DNA of 64,000 bases from NCBI GenBank assembly GCA_933207985.1, contig OW240924.1:69168985-69232984 (forward strand). Reading direction: 5' to 3'. Below the pieces are notes generated by a model. The model did not search any database. It had not been told where the DNA came from and worked only from the letters and a program-made list of their open reading frames with translations. This DNA is from Pelobates cultripes (Eukaryota; Chordata; Amphibia; Anura; Pelobatidae). The translations under genes were made by a program, and so were the position numbers. Shown here in pieces: positions 34,224 to 44,302 of this stretch; position 1 is the stretch's first letter; every line of letters begins with the position of its first letter.

Positions 34224-34445
34224 ACTGATTCTTCCCAAATTGTCTCTATCATTCGGGAGAATTGGAAAAAACTTGAAAAGGACCATTCCTTACCACTTCC
34301 ATTCAAACAAACCCCAATAATGAGCTATAGGAGGGGCAAGAGTTTGAGGATTTTTTTGGTCCGTACCGACCACTACACTAAAATCCGGCAACACAGGATC
34401 CAGCTGATTCCCCTCACAGGAAGTGACGGGGGTATAGCAATCTGA
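34224..34445 (+). pseudogene. Penelope-like reverse transcriptase, C-terminal fragment
   Basis: A 73-codon open stretch with WKKLEKDHSLPLPFKQTP, then PIMSYRRGKSLRIFLVR. This is the conserved 'P-SYRRG-NLRD-LV' block that closes the reverse transcriptase of Penelope-like elements, before the linker to the GIY-YIG endonuclease. The upstream part (QALHTDSSQIVSIIREN) fits the preceding helix, and an in-frame stop lies near 34174. There is no palm motif and no GIY-YIG domain. Terminates at TGA 34443-34445. Confidence 0.7.
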
Positions 34446-34810
34446 CGGGGTATAGCAGACTGATAGAACACCGGCTTGATACAGAAGTAATGGTTTTGCT
34501 GCTTAATAGCGATCTGCAACAATGTTCAAATATTAGTTAAACATACTTTCATGCTATAGTTATACATTTCAGTAAACTGTCAGAGTTACAAAGAGTCTAA
34601 TCTTGTATGTTGCTAGTGTGAAGGATTCAGTGATCATGGTGTAATTGTCTAAAAACTTTTATTCTGAGTATCCATTAGCACAGACCGCATTTGCATCTTT
34701 ATTTACACACCTTGATCACTCTCTCCTTGCATACTCTGCATGGGGTTAATGACACAATTTTTGTAAATATTTGAATATTTGAATATTTTTGTAAATATTT
34801 GAATATAATA
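34446..34810. other. No gene recognised
   Basis: Sequence between the Penelope-like coding fragment and the DIRS end; AT-rich with TTTGTAAATATTTGAATA repeats near 34755-34805. Confidence 0.4.
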
Positions 34811-35048
34811 GAAAATTTATTCATACTTACCGTAATTTTCTTTTCCTGGTCATAGGCCATGGCAGCACAACATTGGGTAGCTCCTCCCTATCCTCATTGG
34901 ACAGGAATAATAATTAAGCCGTATAAGTACCACCTCCTACCCCTCCTTCCCCAGTCATGTTTTACAGCAATAGCCCCGTGTGGGACCCTTGTGCTGCCAT
35001 GGCCTATGACCAGGAAAAGAAAATTACGGTAAGTATGAATACATTTTC
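34811..35048. repeat. 60-bp inverted pair at the DIRS end
   Basis: 34811-34870 and 34989-35048 are reverse complements with a single mismatch in 60 positions (…TCATACTTACCGTAATTTTC… against …GAAAATTACGGTAAGTATGA…), separated by 118 bp. The near-identity contrasts with the decayed coding frames of the same element. Confidence 0.9.
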
Positions 35049-35184
35049 TATTTTCCTGGCCATATCCATGGCAGCACAACATTGGGTAATACCCAGGCAA
35101 TAAACCAGGGAGGGAAGAAGACAGAGACTCGAAAATTTTGAATGCAAAGTGTATTCACACCATTAACAAGTGATAAACAAAGAA

Positions 35185-36048
35185 TCATGTATCGGATACA
35201 GACAGAACTGATTTAGCAAATTGATCTGATAGACCTGCTCTGACATCAATTTGATAACTTCTAATAGAGGTATTGGTGGAAGACCATGTGGCTGCCTTAC
35301 AAATGAGTTCAGGAGAGACATTAGCCGCTGCTGCCCAGGAAGATGAGAGGGCCCTAGTGGAATGGGCTTTAAGACCGACAGGGACCGGATATCCAGAAGA
35401 TTGATAAGCCCGTATAATGGCTGCCACTATCCACCTGCTAATGGTAGATTTAGGGGCTTGCAATCCTTTTCTTCTACCACTATGAAGGACCAAGAGACTT
35501 TGAGAAATGCGTCAAGCAGCAGTCCTTTCAATATAGATACGAAGGCATCTCACTAGGTCCAGAGATGACAGGTCAGTTGAATTCTCGCTTTCTTGGCATT
35601 CGGGCCTCAGAGATGGGAGAACAATATCTTCGTTAATGTGAAAGGCGGAGGTGACTTTAGGTCTAAATTCAGGAACAGTACAGAGGATAACTCTGTCCTT
35701 ATGAAAGACCGTAAAGGGTTCCTTAATGGATAGGGCGTGGAGTTCCGAAACTCTCCTGCCGGAAGCTAGGGCGATCAGCAAAGCTGTCTTGATAGACAGA
35801 ACCTGTAGAGGAACTGATTCAAGGGTTTCAAAGGGTTCCAATTCTAAGGCGTTCAGAACCAAAGGGAGATTCCAGGAGGGAACAAATGGCTTAATTGGAG
35901 GTTTAATTTTAAGGACTCCTTTAATGAATCTAATAACATCTGAGTCCAATGCCCATCTATGATTGGTTAAGGCGGACAAATCTGAGACGTGTACTTTTAG
36001 TGTATTATTACTCAGACCTTTAGAAAGTCCAGACTGTAGGAACTCCAA
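35185..36048 (-). pseudogene. DIRS tyrosine recombinase, one stop codon
   Basis: A site-specific recombinase that would insert the circular DNA copy. Two parts in the same frame (35512-36048 and 35185-35493) are separated by a TGA at about 35512-35514, which could be a single CGA-to-TGA change. The first catalytic Arg lies in ALASGRRVSELHAL (residues about 93-106). The second part has HSTR, fitting the H-x-x-R box, and IRSYQID, fitting the nucleophilic Tyr. The final 30 residues match the family's usual C-terminus in character. Apart from the stop, the key residues look retained. Confidence 0.85.
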
Positions 36049-36232
36049 AATATCCTTGGAAGAGGGATTCTGCAGATCAATGTTTTTAGGAAGAGCCCAG
36101 GCGGAAAAAAACTTCCCACACTCTATAATAAGTGGCTGAAGGGGAAAGTTGCCTTCAGCAAAGTTTTGGAGTTCTGGGAAGTGGGAGAGGAGGTTCCACT
36201 GAAAGATTTCGAAGCAGGGGAAACCAAGGCCT

Positions 36233-37891
36233 TCAAGGCCAATAGGGTGCTATCGGGATGAGAGATACCCTCTCTGTTCTCATCCTCCTCAGGATTGGGA
36301 AGATCAGTGGAAATGGAGGGAATGCATACCCTATTTTGAATCTCCAGGGACTGGATAAGGCGTCTCTTCCCAGTGCTAGATGGTCTTCCTCTTTCGTGAA
36401 GTAATCCTTCACCTTCCTGTTGACACGAGTAGCTAGTAGGTCTATTTGAGGCCCCACTTGTCCACAATCATGCGGAATACTCTGTCTGATAGGCACCATT
36501 CTCCTGGGTCTATCCTGGATCTGCTGAGGAAATCTGCCAATTGATTCCGTTTCCCTGGTAGATGGATGGCTGTAAGGCCTGCCAAGTTCCTCTGCACCCA
36601 CCCCATCAGTTGTTTCATAATCGCCATCATCTTGCCACTCCTGGTGCCTCCTTGGTGATTGATATAGGATACCACGGTGGTGTTGTCTGTCCTTATCTTT
36701 ACCCATTGATCTTTGAGATATACCAAGAAATGCTTCAGTGTTTTGAGGACTGCAAGAAGTTCTAGCAGATTGGAATGCACATTTTGTCATGAAACTCCAT
36801 TCTTCCTGTGCAAAATCGTGGAGACAATGGGCACCCCTTCCCCATTGGCTGGCATCTGTTGTCACTGCTATCCATGTGATGTCTCCTAGTGGAAACCCCC
36901 TGGAAAGGTGTTCTTTGTTCAGCCACCAGATCAGAGAATGGCGTACGGCCCGGGATAACTTGATGGGTTGGAATAGATTCAGGAAATTGGCTTGAAATGG
37001 TCTCATCCATTGTGCCCATCTGGTCAGCCCTATCGTGGATGACATAGATCCGAGGAGGCTCATTACTACCTTTGCAGGAACAATACTGGACTTTATCATC
37101 TTTCTTAATTGTATCCTGAGCTTTAATATTCTTCCATTGAAAGTTGGACAGTACCCCTCAGAGTGTCGAAGTGAGCACCTAAATAAATCATAGATTGAGT
37201 TGGGTGGAGGTGGCTCTTCTTGGTGTTGATCTTCCAGCCGTGGGCTTGCAGAAACTGAATGCTGGTAATAGCTTGGGAGGTCAATGAATCTTCGCTGTTT
37301 CCTATAATCAGGATGTCGTCCAAATAATGATAGACAGAGATATTCAGCTTTCTTAGTTCTGCAATCAGAACCACCAACACTTTTGTGAACGTCCTTGGGG
37401 CTGTGCTTAGTCCAAACGGGAGTGCTCTGAACTGGAAATGACCCTCTTCCACGGCAAACCTCAGAAACCTTTGATGGGATAGGGCAATGGGTATGTGGAA
37501 GTAGGCGTCTAACAGGTCTATAGATAACATCCATTGGTTGGGTAAAACCACTTTTATAATAGACTGTAGGGATTCCATCTTGAATCTGCGAATGTGTAGA
37601 TGCTTGTTTAATCTGTGTAGATCCAGAATAGGTCTCCATCCTCCTGAGGATTTCTTTGTTAGGAAGATGTGAGAGTAGAATCCCTGATTTCTGTCGTCTG
37701 CCGGCACAATTGTGATGACTTTTTCTGCTTGTAAGGATAGAATGAAGTTTTGTAGAGCCATACGCTTCTCTTTGTCCCCTGGCCACTTTGTGAGATGAAA
37801 GGACCTGTTGGGAGGATGCTTGAAGAATTCTAGAAGGTATCCTCTCCGAATAATATCCAGTACCCAGCTGTCGCTTGTGGATTTTTCCCAT
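36233..37891 (-). pseudogene. DIRS reverse transcriptase and RNase H, frameshifted
   Basis: Reverse transcriptase core at 37123-37761: GGWRPILDLHRLNKHL, SIDLLDAYFHIPI, LPFGLSTAPRTF and the palm YLDDILIIG with both Asp residues. The connecting region (AVTTDASQWGRGAH, which includes an RNase H Asp) is read in another frame at about 36780-37130. RNase H continues at 36442-36780 (RTDNTTVVSYINHQGG). The C-terminal DIRS-specific tail (IDLLATRVNRKV, IGYAFPPFPLI) returns to the second frame and ends at 36233. At least three frame changes. The 552-codon frame spanning all of this is therefore only partly the true protein. Confidence 0.85.
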
Positions 37892-37943
37892 ATGTGTAAA
37901 TATTGGAGAAGACAGGCCCCGACCCCTTCGGATTTGGGAATTA

Positions 37944-38922
37944 TATAGTCATAGTTACATAGTTACATAGCTGAAAAGAGACTTGCGTCCATCAAGTTCA
38001 GCCTACCTCACATTTGTTTTTTGCTGTTGATCCAAAAGAAGGCAAAAAAAACCAGTTTGAAGCACAATTTTGCAACAAACTAGGAAACAAATTCCTTCTT
38101 GACCCCAGAATGGCAGTCAGATGTATCCTTGGATCAAGCAGTTATTACCCTACATTGAAAGATTATATCCTTGAATATTCTGTTCTTGCAAGTATGCATC
38201 TAATAGCCGTTTGAACATCTGTATGGACTCTGATAAAACCACTTCCTCAGGCAGAGAATTCCACATCCTGATTGTTCTTACAGTAAAAAAACCTTTCCTT
38301 TGCCTTAGACGAAATCTTCTTTCTTCCAGTCTAAACTCATGGCCTCGTGTCCTATGTAAAGTCCGGTTTGTGAATAGATTTCCACACAATGGTTTGTATT
38401 GGCCCCGAATATATTTGTATAATGTTATCATATCCCCTCTCAGGCGACGTTTTCTAAACTAAATAGGTTTAAATTTGTTAACCTTTCTTCATAGCTGATA
38501 TGTTCCATTCCTTTTATTAATTTTGTAGCCCGCCTTTGCACTTTTTCTAGTGCCATAATATCCTTCTTTAGAACAGGTGCCCAAAATTGCACAGCATATT
38601 CAATATGGGGTCTTACCAGTGATTTATAAAGAGGCAAAATTATATTCTTGTCCCGAGAATGAATGCCCTTTTCATGCATGACAATACCTTACTGGCCTTG
38701 GCCACTGCTGATTGACATTGCACATTGTTGCATAGTTTGTTGTCTATAACAATTCCCAAGTCCTTTTCGTGTGTTGTTATCCCTAATTCGCTTCCATTAA
38801 GGGTATACGTTGCTTGTGTATTCTTTACGCCGAAGTGCATAACTTTGCATTTTTCAACATTAAATTTCATCTGCCATTTGAGTGCCCAGTCCCCCAATCT
38901 AAGTCCCTCTGCAGCAAAGTCA
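37944..38922 (-). mobile_element. CR1-like LINE 3' fragment inside the DIRS element
   Basis: The 3' end is on the left (ATAGTTACATAGTTACATAG). Reading the minus strand leftward gives LGDWALKWQMKFNVEKCKVM, then [27 protein letters not shown] and RMWNSLPEEVVLSESIQMFK, the C-terminal half of a CR1/jockey-type reverse transcriptase in three different frames. About 0.98 kb, 5'-truncated. Same family as 12139-12515. It separates the DIRS gag-like region from its polymerase. Confidence 0.85.
38150..38922 (-). pseudogene. CR1-like reverse transcriptase C-terminal part, frameshifted
   Basis: Thumb and C-terminal segments only: MHFGVKNTQATYTLNG (38640-38922), [17 protein letters not shown] and [15 protein letters not shown] (38440-38679), [16 protein letters not shown] and FTVRTIRMWNSLPEEVV (38150-38431). 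Each part is in a different frame. The palm catalytic motif lies upstream of the truncation and is absent. The reading end LLDAYLQEQNIQGYNLSM directly precedes the 3' UTR. Confidence 0.8.
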
Positions 38923-40031
38923 TGAAATCCTAGGGTTCTTGGAGGAAAAAGCACCTCGCGACTTGCCTCCTCTTCCTCCAGATTGGGCTCCTCTCCCTGG
39001 TTGAAATCTGGAATATTCTCTACCAGGCTTGTAAGATCTACTATCTCGAAAGGAATGATACTCTTTTCGGGCACGAAAGGACCCTTTATATTTCCTTTCT
39101 TGAGATAGAAAGGCCTTATTACCTTCAGCTGCTCTCTTTATACATTCATCTAAGTTCTTACCAAACAACATATTTCCGTGGAATGGTAAAGAACATAAAC
39201 TATTCTTGGAGGAAGCATCAGCTGCCCAAGACCTGAGCCAAAGTGCCCGTCTGGAGGAAATCGAAAAGGACATATTTCTAGCAAGATTTCTTACTAGATC
39301 CACTGCTACTTTGGACGAAAATTCAATTGCTGAACGCATATCTCTTAGGCTATCCACAATGTAGGAACGGCTTCTGCCACTCCTGATGTCCTCCTCCAGT
39401 TCTTGTAGCCATACTTTCATGGCTCTTGTGACTGACGTGAGAGCAACGGCAGGGTGGAGACTTACGACTTAGAAAGGTAGTACTGCATTTTACGATCCAT
39501 CGGGTCCCTGAAGGAACCAGCATCGTCCACAGGTAGGGTAGTATGTTTGGCTAACCTGACAACTGCAGCATCAACCTTGGGTGCAAAATCCCATGCTTCA
39601 GCATCTTTGGGCTCGAATGGGTATAACCTGGAAAATTCCCTTTGGCAGATGATCTCCTATCAGATCTGCACCATTCCTCCTTAATAAGATCCCTGATAGT
39701 GTCATGCACCGGGAAAGCCGCTCTTTTTCTCCTAAGATCAGAGAAGTAGCGATTGGATGTAGAGGGTTCCTCCTCTGAGGGTTCCTTTAACGTAAGGGTT
39801 TCTCTAACCCTGGGTAATTAAATGATCCACTTCCGCTGGTACCAGGAAGTCTGGATCTGGCATAGCATCCTCCTCCGAGGAAAAAGCTAGGTCTCTCAGT
39901 GAAGCTGAATCCATAAACTCATCTTCTGAATTTCCTGGAGAAAAATCTGAGGGCTCAGAATATCTAGGTCGCTTGTGGGTCATTCCAACCTCTTTTATAC
40001 CCTGGGCAACTGCATGCTTTATAAGTTGCAT
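38920..40031 (-). pseudogene. DIRS gag-like region, fragmented
   Basis: Two main pieces: 39804-40031 (acidic; SEPSDFSPGNSEDEF, SSEEDAMPDPDF) and 38920-39420 (VAVDLVRNLARNMSFSI, then an Arg/Gly-rich tail with FQPGRGAQSGGRGGKSRG). Frogs' DIRS gag-like proteins have such basic RG-rich ends, which probably bind RNA. In 38920-39074 a second frame (FEIVDLTSLVENIPDF, EEPNLEEEEASREV) overlaps and may be the start of the next ORF. The stretch at about 39420-39800 is frame-disrupted. Confidence 0.6.
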
Positions 40032-40846
40032 AATGTCCGGTGTTGGTTGAAGGTCCTGCAGCTGCTGAGAGACAATGACTGACAGTACTGTTAAAGTTCC
40101 AAAATACCAGAATGCTTCCTTGCAGGGAATAATCAGCTTGCAACAAAATTGCGGTTTGGCACTTTAAATAGGCGTCTGACGTCACTGTGCATTCGCTAGG
40201 AACCGAAAATTCAAGTGAACAGCTTAAATTGGCTTTGTGCGCGAATGTGATTAGTTCGCGTTCGCGCACTTATTTCTCTGATACCGCGCGAACGCTCAGG
40301 AATCCCTGAATGCCGCGCATGCGCCCAGGAATCCCCGAACGCCGCGCATGCGCCAAGGGAACTCACGAACGCAGAGGAAGCTCACGAATGTCATACAAAT
40401 GCCCTGGAACCCGCGAACGCTGTTTGGAGATCACGGAATGCCGTGAGGGTACCCTGTGGACTCTGCAGGCGGCCAGAAAGATGAGAAAGTAAGGCTTACT
40501 TACCGGCTGAATGGTCCTGGCGGTAAGTTTAAATCATATCAACCTCATACCTTATTTCTGGTGGGAACGTCCAAACTTATAATTTCAATAAGTAATGTAA
40601 TTGGTCCTTTTACTTGCTACCCCTGAGGTCATTGCAAGATAGTGGAAAGGAAAAAAAACCCGGTCACTAAAGGGGTTTTCTCCAGGGGGACACCTTTGCG
40701 CAGGGCCGTATACTGGAGACTTCCCAGGGGAGAGAGGGTGAACTCCCCAGGGGCTGGAGGAACTAATCCTCAGGTAAGCCATAAAAGAAAATTTTACGGT
40801 CCTAAAGACCGACATGTCCTAGAGGATAGGACAGGTAAAAAAGACT

Positions 40847-40963
40847 GGGGAAGGAGGGGTAGGAGGTGGTACTTATACGGCTTAATTATTATTCCTGTCC
40901 AATGAGGATAGGAAGGAGCTACCCAATGTTGTGCTGCCATGGATATGGCCAGGAAATGTAAAT
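40847..40963. repeat. DIRS right terminal inverted repeat
   Basis: Inverse of 34847-34960, ending ...CCATGGATATGGCCAGGAAA. The terminal motif (CCTGGCCATATCCATGGCAG) matches the internal copy at about 35058 more closely than the outermost left copy. Confidence 0.85.
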
Positions 40964-40973
40964 AACTGTTCCA

Positions 40974-41053
40974 TTAACTCCTTAAGTACACATGACATGT
41001 GTGACATGCCATAATTCCCTTTTATTCCAGAAGTTTGGTCCTTAAGGGGTTAA
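40974..41053. mobile_element. 80-bp palindromic MITE, second copy
   Basis: Ends TTAACTCCTTAAGTAC and TCCTTAAGGGGTTAA. Inverse orientation and same 80-bp length as 21711-21790, with shared CATGACATGTGTGACATG and AATTCCCTTTTATTCCAGAA blocks. Confidence 0.75.
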
Positions 41054-41189
41054 TATAATGGTTTAGCACTAACCACCCAATTATTACTTACTCCTGTTGG
41101 GGTTGCTAATTATTGCACTTACGATGTTTTTTTCACAAGACACACGTCACATAAATGAACCTCCTTTTCGCTTTTTCACCCTCCAATCA

Positions 41190-41360
41190 TGTGGTAGTAT
41201 TGTATATTTAAACATGATGCCTTACACTGCCAAATTGTCTTGAAAAAAGTCTGGTGTGACTGAAACGTCAACACTTTTTTTTACTGAAAACTTGATGTTA
41301 CAATAAAAAGCACGATTTGAAACATTGCTGAGTCCTGTGAGTGCACTTCAACAAGATGTT
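41190..41360 (+). mobile_element. Penelope-like 3' terminal repeat
   Basis: Reads AAATTGTCTTGAAAAAAGTC, then GTGACTGAAACGTCAAC, then ATAAAAAGCACGATTTG. Inverse of 33990-34150. Confidence 0.7.
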
Positions 41361-41457
41361 ATATATTCCAAGGTTGGAGTCAGCACTCAGGCAACAACAC
41401 GACTGGGAGCAGTAAGTGCGGGATACGTGGAGAATTATATATATATATATATAGCAG

Positions 41458-41640
41458 CAATTACCCCACTAATTAGAAATTATATCCCTGTATGTTATGT
41501 TTTTGTAAGTATTTATCCAATTTCTGTTTAAACATCTGTATGGACTCTGACAAAACCACCTCTTCAGGCAGAGAATTCAATATCCCTATAGTTCTTAGTG
41601 TAAAAAAAAAAAAAAACCTTTTCTTTGCCTTAGATTAAAT
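41458..41640 (-). mobile_element. CR1-like LINE fragment, left part
   Basis: Reverse-strand 3' LINE sequence (AACATCTGTATGGACTCTGA, GGCAGAGAATTCAATATCC) matching 38160-38315. It breaks at CCTTAGATTAAATCT and resumes at 43027, so one LINE copy was split by the intervening insertion. Confidence 0.75.
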
Positions 41641-41641
41641 C

Positions 41642-41824
41642 TCCCTTATATGTAAAGACACGAAAGGTTTACAATTTTGTGCAATTGAAAAGGTGTCGAC
41701 ATATTGTAGAGGAGGTGATATTCATTTTAATTTGAATAAAAAGGAAATGGAATGGATTTTTAATTTAGATACTATTACTCCTATGGGATTAAATGTAGAA
41801 TTTGAAATTAACCAATTTATATAA
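41642..41824 (+). pseudogene. GIY-YIG endonuclease C-terminal fragment (Penelope-like)
   Basis: About 60 codons ending in TAA at 41822-41824. The block KGLQFCAIEKV is followed by RGGDIHFNLNKKEMEWIF and NLDTITPMGLNVEF. 'AIEKV-(n)-RGGD-L--KE--WI--L-T--P-GLN' is the conserved tail of the Penelope-like (Neptune/Poseidon type) endonuclease. The catalytic GIY-YIG part and the reverse transcriptase are missing. Too short for the ORF cut-off but a clear protein signature. Confidence 0.7.
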
Positions 41825-42037
41825 GAACTAAGATTTTTTTTTTTTCTTAACATATCCCCATCAATTTCAGCATTTAGTATATTTTTACTATATAATTTTT
41901 TTATAACTTTTTTATATTTTTGATTAGTATATACTTTTAAATATAATATATACTTTTTAATATTAGCCCCTGATTGGGATTTAAAAAAAAAAATTCCATT
42001 GTATCTCCTTTCTCAGTACCTTATCCTATATTCTAAG

Positions 42038-42300
42038 GCAAGCATGTCAAACTCGCGTCCACGGGCCGCATGCGGCCCACAAGGACCATCTTGAGTGAGT
42101 ATGTGTGTGTGTCTGTCACTGTCAGTGTGTGTGTGTGTGTGTCTGTCTGTCACTGAGTATGTGTCTCTCTGTCTGTCAGTATGTATGTGTAAGTGTCTGT
42201 CTGTCAGTCAGTGTGTGTGTGTGTGTGTGTGTGTGTCTGTCTGTCAGTGAGTATGTGTGTGTGTCTGTCAGTGAGTATGTCTGTATTATTCCTGTTTATA
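42038..42300. mobile_element. hAT-like scrap with GT array
   Basis: Starts CATGTCAAACTCGCGTCCAC, then GGGCCGCATGCGGCCCAC, a common hAT-type MITE left end, followed by GTGTGT/CTGTCTGTCA repeats to about 42290. No matching right terminus. Confidence 0.5.
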
Positions 42301-43026
42301 TAACGACTATGCTACTTCTTTTACCTGCATTTATGGACTAATTTTCCCTTAAATTATAATGACTTTGTACTTAAGGGCAAGGTTTCATCTCTTTCCGATA
42401 CTTGAGATGGAACCCAAATCCTCATGGACTCAGAATCGTCATCACGTTGTGATGTCTGACGTAACGGCATTCTGCTGAGCATCATAATACGAACGATGGA
42501 AAAGACGTCATATGACCCTCTGAACCCGAATGTACGATTGAATACACGCGGAAAGGGACACAATCCGGATATAACACAAAGATTGGAACAAGCCGAAATC
42601 CTGCACTTGAAAAAGACTGATTGAACGGTCGAAAAGCGTTGTGTTGTTTGTATACTGATTAGTTAATAAGTATACTTTTTATTGTTTTTTTTATACCTCC
42701 TACATTTTATACCCAATAAATTGTTTTGCACTTACCCAAGTTTGGAAGTAACATTCTTGAAGGAAAGCAGAACCTGAGAGCAGTAATCTGGAGGGTCTCC
42801 TTTACTGAAGAGCCCTGAAAGTCTGAGCCTGCTATTAATAGGCCCAACACCATACGAGTTCAACCAGTTGACTTATCCATTCTGTATATTCTGTTACATA
42901 TTGCGCTATGATCTGTACTGTATGCTTTATTACAGATACACAGCGGCTTATATTTACTGTTCAATGTAGTGGTAGTATTTTATTGTTTTCAGTGTTAGCT
43001 CTCACGCATTCATTTTATTTTCTTGG

Positions 43027-43205
43027 CTATGTATAGCCCTGTTTATGAATAGATTTCCACACAATGGTTTGTAGTGGCCCTGAATATATTTGTATAATGT
43101 TATCATATCCCCTCTGAGGCGCCGTTTTTCCAAACTAAAGAGATTTAAATTTTTTTAACCTTCCTTCAAAGCTGATATATTACATTCCTTTTATCAATTT
43201 TTGTA
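43027..43205 (-). mobile_element. CR1-like LINE fragment, right part
   Basis: Continues the copy begun at 41458 (GAATAGATTTCCACACAATGG, GTATAATGTTATCATATCCC), corresponding to 38370-38530. Confidence 0.75.
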
Positions 43206-43889
43206 GCTCATTTTCAAGGACCACTCCACACTGATTAAACATGCCTTTCAGCATACCCGATTTTGGCTAGACATTCTCAATATTTTGGCCCTGTCTAAAT
43301 TTGTTCCCTGGTGTCTTGCTTTTGGGGACACCAAGAAACTGTCCCCAAAAAGTGTAGTGCAAGTGCAAAATCACTCCGGTCATTAGGACTCTGCAGAGAG
43401 TACGGAAAACTCCTTTGGTCGGCAACAATGACATGATAATGTCCCCTCCTTTTTTCCTCCTCCCTCCAGCATCCTGTTTTGTGGTGTGTCGATGTTAGGA
43501 GATGTAATAAAACACTTCAGCTGTCTGAAGAGCTGAAAACGTGAGGAGCAGTCCTGGACTGGCCGTCGGGCACACCGGGCAACTGCCCGGTGGGCCGCAA
43601 TGGCCTTGGGCCGAGGTCGACGGGAGGTCACAGGCTCTACCCTGCCGGTCCATGCAGGGCCTGCGCTATCCAAGCGCCGGCACTGCAGTATTCCATGATG
43701 GCCACAGACATGTGGCTGGGGAGGGAGAGAGGACCTGGCAGAGCAATATTTTGCAGCCATGGCAATGCCCCCGATCTCGAGTGAGTTAACTCTAGTCCAA
43801 CAGGCTCACTCACCACTAGCACCACCAGGGATGGCAACACGGTCCCCCCTCCCAGGCTAAAGGTAAGAAGGGAGGAGGGATGTAATGCC

Positions 43890-44240
43890 TCACACACAAC
43901 ACCCCCACACACATCACCCTCACACACAGCACTCTTACACACACAGCACCCTCACACACACACACACACACACATTTTACCCCTCACAGCATCCATCACA
44001 CACACACACTGCACCCCTCACATACACACACACACTGCACCCTTCACACACCCACTGCACCCTTCACTCACACACACTGCACCCCTCACACATACACACA
44101 GAACCCCCCCAACACACTGCACCACTCACACACACACACACACAATACTTCCAAACACATATAAATATATATATATAACAGCACCCCTCACACACACACA
44201 CATACTGCATCCCCTATACACACACTCTCTACAGCCGCTA
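43890..44240. repeat. CA-rich minisatellite
   Basis: Units such as CACTGCACCCCTCACACAC, like those in copy 1. Confidence 0.9.
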
Positions 44241-44302
44241 ACCACACATGCATTACATTACACCACAAACACGACTAAAACTGACTTTATTACACAATAC
44301 AA

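Larger units (their letters stand above)
34811..40963 (-). mobile_element. DIRS-type tyrosine-recombinase retrotransposon
   Basis: Minus-strand order is gag-like, reverse transcriptase/RNase H, tyrosine recombinase. The ends at 34847-34960 and 40847-40963 are inverted repeats of about 115 bp (GGCAGCACAACATTGGGTAG, GACAGGAATAATAATTAAGC, CCGTATAAGTACCACCTCC). A further 60-bp inverted pair lies at 34811-34870/34989-35048, and a third copy of the end motif follows at 35045-35090. There is no target duplication, as expected for recombinase-mediated insertion. The element is interrupted at 37944-38922 and has several frameshifts and one stop, so it is inactive. Confidence 0.9.
33990..41360 (+). mobile_element. 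Penelope-like element containing a DIRS element
   Basis: The segment at about 33990-34150 is the inverse of 41190-41360 (shared TTTCAAATCGTGCTTTTTAT, ACACTGCCAAATTGTCTTGA). A truncated coding piece follows the left copy in plus orientation (34224-34445). Penelope-like elements often carry terminal repeats in inverted arrangement. The middle is occupied by the DIRS element at 34811-40963 and an 80-bp MITE at 40974-41053. No endonuclease domain remains, so this copy is defective. That both ends belong to one insertion is inferred. Confidence 0.65.
41641..43026 (+). mobile_element. Penelope-like 3' piece inserted in the LINE
   Basis: Carries the end of a GIY-YIG endonuclease reading frame (41642-41824), then AT-rich DNA, a hAT-like scrap (about 42038-42300) and a 3' region with TTGAAAAAGACTGATTGAAC followed by GGTCGAAAAGCG, similar in form to other Penelope-like termini here. 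It replaces the LINE segment expected between 41640 and 43027 (about 50 bp of LINE missing). Confidence 0.6.

Noticed and set aside
36233..37891. A single 552-aa protein
   Set aside because: Only parts of this frame match DIRS; reverse transcriptase and RNase H motifs lie in the other frame.
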